The translations under genes were made by a program, and so were the position numbers. From CAWFGW01 sp963815495 (GTDB taxonomy: Bacteria > Bacteroidota > Bacteroidia > Cytophagales > JAAEPT01), in contig CAWFGW010000012.1 in NCBI GenBank assembly GCA_963815495.1, positions 4,956-68,955 on the forward strand: a stretch of 64,000 nt of DNA, in the 5' to 3' direction. Shown in pieces: positions 8,368 through 17,423 of the stretch; the first letter of the stretch is position 1, and each line of letters opens with the position of its first letter. The notes below the pieces were generated by a model, which was given only the letters and a program-made list of their open reading frames with translations, made no database searches and was not told where the DNA came from.

Positions 8368-10059
8368 ATGTTAAACAAAATACTCCTTTTTACCTTATCC
8401 CTAGCTTCAGCCAATTTATTTGCACAAAGCAATTACGCACAACTCAACAGCGATTACTACCATTTAGTAGATCGATATCAACTTTTAAGTGACTCTGGCT
8501 TTTCTGATTTACACACTTCTTTTAAACCTTATAGACAGGATTTAATTGTAAAAACATTACCTACTTTAGATTCAACTTCTAATAAATCTGATGTTTTTAA
8601 TTACAGTTATTTAGAAACAGAAAACCGATTTTATATCTCTGACAGCATCGCTCAATCAGACAAAGCTTTTCTCAATACTTTTTACAAATATAAAAATGAT
8701 GCTTACAGTGTGTCCACCGAAGATTTTAAACTAAGTATTAATCCAATGCTATATGTAGGTGCGGGTAAAGAACAGGGGTATGAAGGCACGCTATTTATCA
8801 ATAGCCGAGGTATCGAAATTGACGGTTTAATTGATAATAAAGTTGGTTTTTATGCGAGTGTTGCAGAAAACCAAGCCAATTTCCCTAGTTATGCTCTAGC
8901 AAGAACATATGGGTATGGGGCGGTTCCTGGTGAGAATTTTTGGAAGGGATTTAAGGAAAACGGTGTAGATTTTTTTACAGCCAAAGGTTATGTGAGCGTA
9001 AATGCAACAAAACATATTGGTGTACAGTTTGGGTATGACAAAAACTTCATCGGAAATGGATATCGTTCCATAATCTTGTCTGATTACGCTGGAAACCACA
9101 CTTTTTTAAAATTGAACACCAACATATGGAAATTTCAGTATACCAACTTGTTTGCCGAGCTAAACGCTGATATTTTCAGTGACCGATTTAATGTACCTCT
9201 GGGAAATGTAATCTATCCTAAGAAATTCATGGCGTTACATCATCTAAGTCTTAATGTGAGTAAACGACTAAACATCGGTGTATTTGAGTCCGTAATTTAT
9301 GGTCGCGATAATAACTCATTTGATTTAAATTATATGAACCCGGTAATTTTTTATAGAGCTATTGAAGGAAATCTAGGCAGCGATGGGAATGTGATAGTAG
9401 GTACAGATTGGAATTGGAATGTCACTCGAGGAGTGTCTTTTTATGGTCAACTAATTATTGATGAGTTTCGACTGGATCGATTTAAAAATAGAGATGGTTG
9501 GTGGGGTGAAAAATATGGCGCTCAAGTAGGTGTAAAATATTTGAATGTTGCTGGCATTAATAATTTGGATATTCAAGGAGAAATAAACTTTGTAAGACCA
9601 TATACATATACTCACCGCATAAAGGAAACAAGCTATTCACACTACAACCAACCGCTCGCTCACCCCTATGGTGCTAATTTTAGGGAACTAGTGGGAATCA
9701 CTCGATACCAACCGTTGCCTCGTTTAACGATGACGGGTAAATTAATTTTTGCCCAACGAGGTTTAGATGTGTTGAGTGGAGCTATTGATTATACTGGAAG
9801 CACAAACTGGGGCGGAAATATTCTTCTACCCAACACCACTCGAGAGCAAGAAACTGGTAATTCGATAGCCCAAGGTGTACGTTCAAATATGTTCATGCTG
9901 GACTTCTTAATTTCTTATCAACTCAAGCATAATTTATTTGTGGATTTACAGTTTGTGATGAGAGATGAAAAAGTAGAATTAGAGTCGTTATCAAACAAAT
10001 CGACCTATTCTATGCTTTCTTTACGATGGAATATGCCAACAAGGACGCATAACTATTAA
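8368..10059 (+). CDS. Outer-membrane beta-barrel protein, Wzi/RemB-like
   Basis: This protein of about 563 residues starts at the ATG at 8368, because MLNKILLFTLSLASANLFAQ is a clear signal peptide ending at an AQ cleavage site; a longer upstream frame overlaps the divergent gene and lacks a signal. The mature part is rich in alternating aromatic and polar strands (for example FYASVAENQANFPSY, VQFGYDKNFIGNGYRS, FQYTNLFAELNAD), typical of an outer-membrane barrel. It resembles proteins annotated as capsule-assembly Wzi family or gliding protein RemB in Flavobacteriia. A role at the cell surface is likely. The specific function is inferred from resemblance only. It is followed after 28 bp by an ABC exporter. 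Confidence 0.65.
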   Translation: MLNKILLFTLSLASANLFAQSNYAQLNSDYYHLVDRYQLLSDSGFSDLHTSFKPYRQDLIVKTLPTLDSTSNKSDVFNYSYLETENRFYISDSIAQSDKAFLNTFYKYKNDAYSVSTEDFKLSINPMLYVGAGKEQGYEGTLFINSRGIEIDGLIDNKVGFYASVAENQANFPSYALARTYGYGAVPGENFWKGFKENGVDFFTAKGYVSVNATKHIGVQFGYDKNFIGNGYRSIILSDYAGNHTFLKLNTNIWKFQYTNLFAELNADIFSDRFNVPLGNVIYPKKFMALHHLSLNVSKRLNIGVFESVIYGRDNNSFDLNYMNPVIFYRAIEGNLGSDGNVIVGTDWNWNVTRGVSFYGQLIIDEFRLDRFKNRDGWWGEKYGAQVGVKYLNVAGINNLDIQGEINFVRPYTYTHRIKETSYSHYNQPLAHPYGANFRELVGITRYQPLPRLTMTGKLIFAQRGLDVLSGAIDYTGSTNWGGNILLPNTTREQETGNSIAQGVRSNMFMLDFLISYQLKHNLFVDLQFVMRDEKVELESLSNKSTYSMLSLRWNMPTRTHNY

Positions 10060-10087
10060 AAAACACCTAAATTGCGTGCCGTTACGC

Positions 10088-11923
10088 ATGAAAAAAAGCA
10101 CCTACTTCAGAATTCTACTTTTTGCCAAACCTTTTGGAAATATCGTTCCTGGTTATGTGATATACACCTTATTATCAATCATTTTTAACATCACTAGTTT
10201 TTCCTTTGTGATGCCTATTCTTCAAGTGCTTTTCGAAAAAACGAAAACAAAAATTGAAATAGTTGAACTACCCAAATTTGAAGTTTCTATTACCTACTTG
10301 AAACAGTTTTTTAAATATATACAGTATTATTTAACTGCAGAGAGTGATCCAAAAACAGTTTTGGCGAGAATTTGTATCATTTTGATGGTTTCAGTAATTC
10401 TTTCAAACATCTTTAATTATTTATCCTTACGTTATCTGGGCTTGGTGCGCGCTCGAGTCGTACGAAATATGCGCAAAAAAGTCTATGAAAAAATAGTAGC
10501 CTTACCGATTGGTTTTTTCAGCAATGAGAAAAAAGGCAACATTCTTTCACGAATTACCAATGACGTGCAAGAAGTAGAAAATTCAGTAATAAGTTCTTTT
10601 AACATTTGGTTTAAAGATCCTATTACTATTGTTATTTTGTTTTCTTTGTTATTCTACATCTCTGTCAACTTAACTATTTTCACAATCATTGTTTTACCAC
10701 TTTCAGGTTTAGTGATTGGCGAAATTACTAAACGTCTAAAAAAAGTTTCTATAAAAGGGCAGGATGCGCTTGGGAAAATTTTAGGAATTATCGATGAAAC
10801 GCTTGTTGGTCTCCGCATTGTTAAAGCCTTTAATGCAGAAGGTTATATCAAAGGGAAATTCAATAAACACAACCAAACCTATTACAACAATGTGTTGTCG
10901 ATGGAGAATAAAAAACGGTTGTCTTCACCTGTTTCTCAAGTACTAGGAGTGGGTGTTGTTGCTGGCACCATCTATTATGGAGGTATCTTAGTGCTGAGTG
11001 AAAACCCTTCACTGGCCATTGCGCCATCGGAATTTTTTTATTACATACTTTTGTTAGCTCAAGTTTTAGGACCACTTAAATCAATTGCCAATGCACTAAG
11101 TACCATACAACGAGGACTTGCCAGTGGCGACCGTGTTTTTGAATTGATGGACAGTGTCAACGAAATTACCGACAAAGCTGGAGCAAAAATTATCCAAAAT
11201 TTTGAATCAGGAATTACGTTTGAGAATCTTCATTTTAAGTATGAAACCGAAGATGTTTTAAAAGGCATTAATTTAACTTTTGAAAAAGGGAAAACAATCG
11301 CCTTAGTGGGTCCATCAGGTGGAGGGAAATCGACCATGATTGATTTAATCCCTCGTTTTTATGACCCCAGTGAAGGAACTATTAAAATTGACGGGGTCAA
11401 TTTAAAAGACCTAGAAGTCAATTCAATTAGAGACTTGATGGGAGTGGTAACACAAGAGTCTATTTTGTTTAACGACACGATAGCCAACAACATCGCTTTT
11501 GGAATTGAAGCCACAGAAGAACAAATTATTCAAGCAGCTAAAGCAGCAAATGCGCATGACTTTATTTTAGGTACCGAAGAAGGGTACAACACTGAAATTG
11601 GCGATAGAGGTTTAAAATTATCCGGTGGCCAACGGCAGCGAATTACCATTGCCCGAGCAATACTTAAAAACCCTCCCATTTTATTGCTGGATGAAGCTAC
11701 CTCAGCATTAGATTCAGAGTCAGAATATTTGGTACAAGAAGCTTTGAATAATTTGATGAAAAACCGAACGAGTATTATTATTGCTCATCGGTTGAGTACT
11801 ATTCAAAATGCCGACTTAATTGTTGTAATCAAAGACGGAGAAATTGTAGAGAAGGGCACACACCAAACACTTTTACGAGAAAATGGTTTGTACAGTAAAT
11901 TAAGTGAGATGCAATCTGCATAA
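10088..11923 (+). CDS. MsbA-like ABC exporter (permease-ATPase fusion)
   Basis: This 611-residue half-transporter has six transmembrane helices in the first 340 residues, then a nucleotide-binding domain with Walker A GPSGGGKST, Q-loop VTQESILFND, ABC signature LSGGQRQR, Walker B ILLLDEATSALD and an H-loop IAHRLST. The likely start is ATG at 10088 (MKKSTYF); a GTG 12 bp earlier is in frame. Homodimers of this type flip lipid A, glycolipids or peptides. It lies 5 bp before gmhA and behind a barrel gene, so a lipid A or LPS-precursor flippase role is plausible but not proven. Confidence 0.9.
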   Translation: MKKSTYFRILLFAKPFGNIVPGYVIYTLLSIIFNITSFSFVMPILQVLFEKTKTKIEIVELPKFEVSITYLKQFFKYIQYYLTAESDPKTVLARICIILMVSVILSNIFNYLSLRYLGLVRARVVRNMRKKVYEKIVALPIGFFSNEKKGNILSRITNDVQEVENSVISSFNIWFKDPITIVILFSLLFYISVNLTIFTIIVLPLSGLVIGEITKRLKKVSIKGQDALGKILGIIDETLVGLRIVKAFNAEGYIKGKFNKHNQTYYNNVLSMENKKRLSSPVSQVLGVGVVAGTIYYGGILVLSENPSLAIAPSEFFYYILLLAQVLGPLKSIANALSTIQRGLASGDRVFELMDSVNEITDKAGAKIIQNFESGITFENLHFKYETEDVLKGINLTFEKGKTIALVGPSGGGKSTMIDLIPRFYDPSEGTIKIDGVNLKDLEVNSIRDLMGVVTQESILFNDTIANNIAFGIEATEEQIIQAAKAANAHDFILGTEEGYNTEIGDRGLKLSGGQRQRITIARAILKNPPILLLDEATSALDSESEYLVQEALNNLMKNRTSIIIAHRLSTIQNADLIVVIKDGEIVEKGTHQTLLRENGLYSKLSEMQSA

Positions 11924-11928
11924 CTATT

Positions 11929-12507
11929 ATGGGAAAAGAATTAATACTTCAAGAATTAAAAGAAGCAGCAGCCGTATTAGAGAAATTCATCGCTGACGAA
12001 AATAATATAGAAGCGATTGAGGCTGCATCAGACCTTATTGTAGCATCTATTAAGCAAGGTGGAAAAGTGTTTTCATGTGGTAACGGAGGATCCAACTGTG
12101 ACGCCATGCATTTCGCAGAAGAAATGACAGGGCGCTTCCGTCACGACAGAGAACCTCTTCCTGCTATCGCCATTGCAGATTCGGCACATATCACGTGTAC
12201 TGCTAACGACTTTGGCTTTGAACGAATTTATTCTCGTTACATTAGAACACTAGGAAAAAAAGAAGATGTTTTGCTAGCAATAAGTACCAGTGGTAATTCT
12301 GACAACATCATTATCGCTGCCGAAACGGCCAAACAAAAAGGCATGAAAGTTATTGCTTTGACCGGAAAAAACGGTGGTAAACTCGCTGAGTTTGCAGATG
12401 TAGAGATTCGTGTACCTCACGAAGGGTTTTCTGATCGAATTCAAGAAATACATATCAAGATTATTCATACACTCATACTTTTGATTGAACAAAAAACAGA
12501 AGCATAA
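11929..12507 (+). CDS. gmhA: D-sedoheptulose 7-phosphate isomerase
   Basis: The first step of heptose synthesis for LPS core is sedoheptulose 7-phosphate to D-glycero-D-manno-heptose 7-phosphate. The 192-residue SIS-domain protein has the same length as E. coli GmhA and shares long motifs with it: SCGNGGSNCDAMHFAEEMTGR, AISTSGNSDN, ALTGKNGGK and DRIQEIHIKIIH. Catalytic Glu and His positions in these motifs are retained. It is 5 bp after the ABC exporter gene, so heptose synthesis and lipid export appear linked. Confidence 0.93.
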   Translation: MGKELILQELKEAAAVLEKFIADENNIEAIEAASDLIVASIKQGGKVFSCGNGGSNCDAMHFAEEMTGRFRHDREPLPAIAIADSAHITCTANDFGFERIYSRYIRTLGKKEDVLLAISTSGNSDNIIIAAETAKQKGMKVIALTGKNGGKLAEFADVEIRVPHEGFSDRIQEIHIKIIHTLILLIEQKTEA

Positions 12508-12541
12508 ATATGTTTTGTATTGGATATGATGTTATTATTAA

Positions 12542-12575
12542 ATGAATAAAAGTTATAGATTAGATTTTTATTCAT
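12542..12575. terminator. AT-rich inverted repeat between gmhA and yifB
   Basis: ATGAATAAAA at 12542-12551 is the exact inverse complement of TTTTATTCAT at 12566-12575, with a 14-base loop. It lies 34 bp after the gmhA stop. The stem is all A/T except one G-C pair and has no T-run after it, so it may be a weak terminator or mRNA-stabilising hairpin. Confidence 0.3.
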
Positions 12576-12604
12576 AACTGTTTCACATTTTAAAATAGCT
12601 TCAA

Positions 12605-14140
12605 ATGCTTGCAAAAACCTATGGCGGTTCCGTTTATGGTGTGGATGCTTCCATTATCACCGTAGAGACCAACGTTACCCAAGGGACCAAATTTTATATG
12701 GTAGGTCTTCCTGACAATGCCGTAAAGGAAAGTGAACAACGGGTGGAATCCGCAATTAAACACTATGGTTATTCGTTCCCACGACAAAAAGTTATCATTA
12801 ACCTTGCTCCTGCTGATGTTCGAAAGGAAGGTTCCTCCTACGACTTACCTTTAGCACTAAGCATTCTTAAAGCTTCTGGACAAATAACCGCTGACGAGCT
12901 GGATAAATATATTATTATGGGAGAGCTGTCACTAGATGGTGAACTTCGCCCAATAAAAGGAGTTTTACCGATTGCCATTAAAGCACGTAAAGAAGGGTTA
13001 AAAGGTTTTATTCTACCCAAACAAAATGCATCTGAAGCAGCCATTGTCAATGATTTAGATATTATAGGTGTTGCAACATTAGAAGAAGCAATAGACCATT
13101 TATCTGGAATTAACCTTATTACGCCAACCGTAAAAGACACCCGTGAAATTTTCCAGCATGATGCGCATGCTTTTAGTGTAGACTTTTCTGATGTACAAGG
13201 ACAAGAATCGGTAAAGCGAGCTTTAGAAGTTTCTGCAGCTGGTGGTCATAATGTAATTATGGTTGGCCCTCCAGGTTCTGGTAAGACGATGTTAGCACGT
13301 AGAATTTCAACCATTCTACCTCCAATGACGTTACATGAAGCGCTGGAGTCTACAAAAATTCACTCGGTGGCTGGAAAACTAGGTGAAGGCACCTCATTAG
13401 TTGCACAACGTCCATTTTGTTCACCTCACCATACTTCTTCTGATGTCGCTTTAGTTGGAGGTGGAAACATTCCCCAGCCGGGGCAAATATCTTTGGCACA
13501 CAACGGAATTTTATTTTTAGACGAACTTCCGGAATTTAAACGCACCGTTTTAGAAGTTTTGCGTCAGCCTTTAGAAGATAAAGTAGTGACTATATCACGT
13601 GCAAAAGCTACCGTTCAGTTTCCTGCTAATTTTATGTTGGTTGCCAGTATGAATCCCAGTCCTTCGGGTGAGTTTTACTCGGCTGACGGCTCGCATCCTG
13701 ATAGTCCGGCTGCGGTACAGCGCTATTTGAGTAAAATTTCCGGGCCATTATTAGATCGTATTGATATTCATATTGAAGTGAATCCGGTTTCGTTTGAAAA
13801 AATGACGGGTGATCAAAAAATGGAATCAAGTGCTGAGATTCGTAAACGTGTAGTGGCTGCCAGAGAAAGGCAAATCATACGATTCAAAGATACCGACATT
13901 CATTCCAACGCAATGATGAGCGCGCCTATGGTGAAAGAATATTGCAAAATAAATGCTGCCGGGAAGGCACTTCTAAAAACAGCCATGGAACGTTTGGGTT
14001 TATCGTCCCGAGCGTACGACCGTATTTTAAAAGTTTCCCGAACCATTGCCGATTTATCGGGTAAAGAAGATATCTTAGCAGAACATTTGGCAGAAGCTAT
14101 TCAATATAGAAGTTTAGACCGCGGTGGTTGGTTGGGGTGA
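12605..14140 (+). CDS. YifB family Mg-chelatase-like AAA+ ATPase (ComM homologue)
   Basis: This 511-residue protein has an N-terminal Lon-like ChlI domain (KVIINLAPADVRKEGSSYDLPLAL) and an AAA+ core with Walker A GPPGSGKT (about residue 220), Walker B GILFLDELPEF and sensor VASMNPSP, then a C-terminal ChlI-C domain ending YDRILKVSRTIADL. ComM, the studied family member, is a hexameric helicase that drives branch migration during natural transformation. Many non-competent bacteria also carry it. Length and domain order are normal. Confidence 0.92.
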   Translation: MLAKTYGGSVYGVDASIITVETNVTQGTKFYMVGLPDNAVKESEQRVESAIKHYGYSFPRQKVIINLAPADVRKEGSSYDLPLALSILKASGQITADELDKYIIMGELSLDGELRPIKGVLPIAIKARKEGLKGFILPKQNASEAAIVNDLDIIGVATLEEAIDHLSGINLITPTVKDTREIFQHDAHAFSVDFSDVQGQESVKRALEVSAAGGHNVIMVGPPGSGKTMLARRISTILPPMTLHEALESTKIHSVAGKLGEGTSLVAQRPFCSPHHTSSDVALVGGGNIPQPGQISLAHNGILFLDELPEFKRTVLEVLRQPLEDKVVTISRAKATVQFPANFMLVASMNPSPSGEFYSADGSHPDSPAAVQRYLSKISGPLLDRIDIHIEVNPVSFEKMTGDQKMESSAEIRKRVVAARERQIIRFKDTDIHSNAMMSAPMVKEYCKINAAGKALLKTAMERLGLSSRAYDRILKVSRTIADLSGKEDILAEHLAEAIQYRSLDRGGWLG

Positions 14141-14225
14141 AAGAAACCCTTGAATTGAAATTTATAAAAACGCGTTTTGCTATCGTAAGAATCGATTGGG
14201 AGTTGGGGAAATGTCTTTAATTCGT

Positions 14226-14741
14226 TTATTTCTTACCTATCAAATCCTCCATAATATAGGTTTCTAGTTCTTTTTTATCTTTGAAGGTTCTGCCAAAACC
14301 AGTAGCATAGGGGATAAAATCAGGAACATAGCCTCTGGTTTTTTTTACGTAAGTATACCTTGAATTTACGATAATAGTTGAGGTTAAAAACCTATAGGAC
14401 TTCATTCCCTCTCTATCGTCATCATTATTGTAAGTCAAAAAATAATAAGATTCTTCCTCTAAAACACAATCCGGAGTCACTTCAATTATGTCATGATAAG
14501 GATGATAAACAGAATAGACATTAATACATTTCCCTACAGGAATATCATGCATAGAATCTCTTGCGTATATTAAACTATCTATTTCTACAGTATAACACGT
14601 CCCTCCATGTGATAAAGAATCTATTTTGCATAAATTCTCAGTAAGCGCAGTTCCTTTAAATACTAATGCTACCTCCTCTTTATTCGGTTGAGTTACATTA
14701 GCAGATATATAGAAAGAAAACAGGAAAAAAAGATGAATCAT
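14226..14741 (-). CDS. Secreted small protein of unknown function
   Basis: I do not recognise a family. The 171-residue protein has a short hydrophobic N-terminus (MIHLFFLFSFYISANVTQ) that looks like a signal peptide. The mature part, EVALVFKGTALTENLCK through LEEESYYFLTYNNDDD, is strand-rich and resembles in pattern the N-terminal module of the neighbouring protease (VVFGKVVSQICARDEN through GGVFILFLSENE). Both recall NTR/TIMP-like OB-fold modules. It overlaps the end of the protease gene by 4 bp, so the two are translated together. Confidence 0.6.
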   Translation of the reverse strand: MIHLFFLFSFYISANVTQPNKEEVALVFKGTALTENLCKIDSLSHGGTCYTVEIDSLIYARDSMHDIPVGKCINVYSVYHPYHDIIEVTPDCVLEEESYYFLTYNNDDDREGMKSYRFLTSTIIVNSRYTYVKKTRGYVPDFIPYATGFGRTFKDKKELETYIMEDLIGKK

Positions 14742-17158
14742 AGTTTAACTAGTTTACTTCGGTAAATATGCTCGTTACTTACTAGTTCTATTATATAATT
14801 GCCGGAAGGAATATGTTCTAAATCAATATACTGTTGACCGGCTATGTAATTGATGTCAAAAACTTTACCGCTAATTGAAATAGCCCTTACTCTGCTTAAA
14901 AAACCCGTTACTTTTTCATCTATGTAAACCATCTCATTTGTAATAATATTTGGTCTTATAGTTAATTTTTGCTCTAACAAATCCTGTTCTACATCAACCA
15001 CTACACAGTGTAAAAAGTCATTACCAATATTCTCATAAGGGCAAGCAGGGTTGAAGTTAAATGCGCGATCAATTGACAAACTTACATTAGCTCCTTCGAT
15101 GGTGTAAGGTCCTGAAGTAACACTTCTAAATGACACATTACTGTAAAACATTAAATGTTCAGAATGGTCAATAGACAGATCACTATTATTTACGTGTCCT
15201 AGACCTATCGCATGACCTATTTCATGGAGTATGGTTCCTGTAATATCAATTTGATTAGGTCCTCTTTCTATTGGGCTATTCCGATACCAAAATCGTGATT
15301 CCAGATTTTTATTGATTATTATATCTGTATATTTTGTGACATATTCTACACTAGTTGTGCATATTCCTGTTACATTGTCAGTAGAAGCAATAGCATCTAC
15401 TTTATTTGGCACTCCTAATCGGAACACATTTTGTTCAAAATCACTGTCTGCTAAAGCGTATTTATTGCCGTTCATTTCCAGTTCAATACCAATCCCCACA
15501 TTACAATTCCACTCTTTTACTGCCTCTACTATGGCATTTAACAAATTTGGTTTATCTAAGATCTCTTGTGTAATTTTAAATGTTCTTTTTCCGTTAAAAT
15601 CATCCGCCACTTTATGTGAGATACCTCTTACTTCATAAGATGAGGTAACATTTAATAGTGAATATTTGACTATTAACGGTTGGTTAGAAGTATTTTCCCA
15701 AATTGCACCGTAGTTTGACACTTTGAAAGTTCCACTACCTGCAGCTCCTCTTATCGTTTCTTTTGATTTTATAAAATGAGAAGGAACGATAACTTGAATC
15801 TCATTATCCGACCATGATTTTATATCAGCATCATCTAATCCACCTATAAAGGTGACTCCCCCTACATCTGAATCTCTGAATGATACATTTCCTTTTTTGT
15901 CACTACCTCTTGATTTTCCGAAATTATAACCCTTTATGGTAAGTAATGAGTTTGTACCACCAGTTATTATTTTTGGGGTAAATGATTCTACTACGGGTTT
16001 CCCTACCAACTTGTCATACATAGAACCATTATAATCTACGCTGCCAAATTCCGACTCACCAGCTCCGATGCTTGATGTCACCGAATATTCACCAAAAGAA
16101 AAATCAGGGATTTCAAAACGAATCCCACTTATAAGGTCAATCGAAGGTGAAACAACCGAATTGATGCGTATTTTAAAGTGCATTAATTGCTGGGGAGTTG
16201 ATGTAACATAAGTTAAACCTGTTAAGCTTCTGTCAGGATAAGCTGATAGATTTACCCCCAGAATATTCGGTTTGTCTTCGTTTATATAAAAATTGTAGTT
16301 TAATGGCTTATTAAATGCAGTACCACGAGTAAGTTCTAAATTACCATTTGCAAACATTTTATCGCCAAAAGCATCATTATTATAACTTATTTGAATTGCG
16401 GCACTCATATAATAGGTAGGGGTACTTGAGGAAATGAGAATATCAAACTCAACATAGTCTTTATTGTTTTCAAATGTATATTTATAATTATCAAATTCTA
16501 AGTCGTACGTGACTGTAGCTGCTAACCTCGCTGTACTCATTCTTTTTTGTTTTCTTGCATACTCTAATCTTGCATTGAACTTCTTTGTATTTGCCTCAAT
16601 AATTTTTTCAAGTGAGTCTGCAGGTAATGGCTCCACTCGTTTAAGCGTTCTACTTATTATTTTTAGAGGCAAGGAGGTGCATGGAGTCAATCCAAAAGAT
16701 TTAAATTGATTTAATAATTCTTCCGGAGATTCAAAAACACTTCCCAAACCTTGAGCATAAGGCATTCCTGTCTCGTTCATGAATGATATAGCGGAATGTT
16801 CATTGAGTGGATAAAACGCCCCTTCATTTTCTGATAGAAATAAAATAAATACTCCACCTAATCCATATTGTTGTGAATGAGAGTAAGAATGTATTAATCC
16901 TTCTAGTTCTCCCCCCAAAGTTTTTACAACTATTGAGTCTCTTGAATTCCCCTTTAAATCACACGATACTTCTACTGTGTTATTGGTATAAATAAATCCA
17001 TTTTCGTCCCTAGCACAAATTTGTGAAACTACTTTGCCAAATACCACATTACTAGAGTTATGAACAGCTTCTTTGAAGTGATAATTGGTATTCACATCAG
17101 CTGCTGAGGCGAAAAAATTTAAGGAAAGAGTAATTAAAGTAGCTAAAAGATGTTTCAT
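14738..17158 (-). CDS. T9SS-secreted matrixin-like metalloprotease with TIG domain
   Basis: This 806-residue protein has a signal peptide (MKHLLATLITLSLNFFASA) and an N-terminal strand-rich module at about residues 25-140. It continues with a beta domain, an IPT/TIG-like domain near 390-500 (VESFTPKIITGGTNSLLTIKG) and a zinc-protease domain with the full HExxHxxGxxH motif in LHEIGHAIGLGHVNN plus a downstream HLMFYSN Met-turn-like motif. The last 75 residues (LTIRPNIITN through IYRSKLVKL) look like a T9SS type A sorting domain. It is therefore probably exported across the outer membrane and attached or released. The substrate is unknown. Confidence 0.82.
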   Translation of the reverse strand: MKHLLATLITLSLNFFASAADVNTNYHFKEAVHNSSNVVFGKVVSQICARDENGFIYTNNTVEVSCDLKGNSRDSIVVKTLGGELEGLIHSYSHSQQYGLGGVFILFLSENEGAFYPLNEHSAISFMNETGMPYAQGLGSVFESPEELLNQFKSFGLTPCTSLPLKIISRTLKRVEPLPADSLEKIIEANTKKFNARLEYARKQKRMSTARLAATVTYDLEFDNYKYTFENNKDYVEFDILISSSTPTYYMSAAIQISYNNDAFGDKMFANGNLELTRGTAFNKPLNYNFYINEDKPNILGVNLSAYPDRSLTGLTYVTSTPQQLMHFKIRINSVVSPSIDLISGIRFEIPDFSFGEYSVTSSIGAGESEFGSVDYNGSMYDKLVGKPVVESFTPKIITGGTNSLLTIKGYNFGKSRGSDKKGNVSFRDSDVGGVTFIGGLDDADIKSWSDNEIQVIVPSHFIKSKETIRGAAGSGTFKVSNYGAIWENTSNQPLIVKYSLLNVTSSYEVRGISHKVADDFNGKRTFKITQEILDKPNLLNAIVEAVKEWNCNVGIGIELEMNGNKYALADSDFEQNVFRLGVPNKVDAIASTDNVTGICTTSVEYVTKYTDIIINKNLESRFWYRNSPIERGPNQIDITGTILHEIGHAIGLGHVNNSDLSIDHSEHLMFYSNVSFRSVTSGPYTIEGANVSLSIDRAFNFNPACPYENIGNDFLHCVVVDVEQDLLEQKLTIRPNIITNEMVYIDEKVTGFLSRVRAISISGKVFDINYIAGQQYIDLEHIPSGNYIIELVSNEHIYRSKLVKL

Positions 17159-17423
17159 TTTTTAAAAGTTTAATGATAAAATCGAATATATAAAAGTCTT
17201 AGAATTTTAGTATCATTATTTAAGTTTTAATTTTTGTTTAGCACACGTTTCAAGAATGATTATTTTTTATTTAAGTATTCCCTGAATCTAAAACCACAAA
17301 CCTGAAACTTTAAACGCTAAACAGTCATCCGTGCAACTTTTCTTTCTCTTTGTTGAGATAAATTCATAGACTTGTAGCTTGGAAAAAAACTGTAATAATT
17401 GGGTCTGAGGACTTCTTATAACT

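Noticed and set aside
12838..13140. 100-codon antisense open frame inside yifB
   Set aside because: Shadow of the conserved ATPase coding sequence on the other strand.
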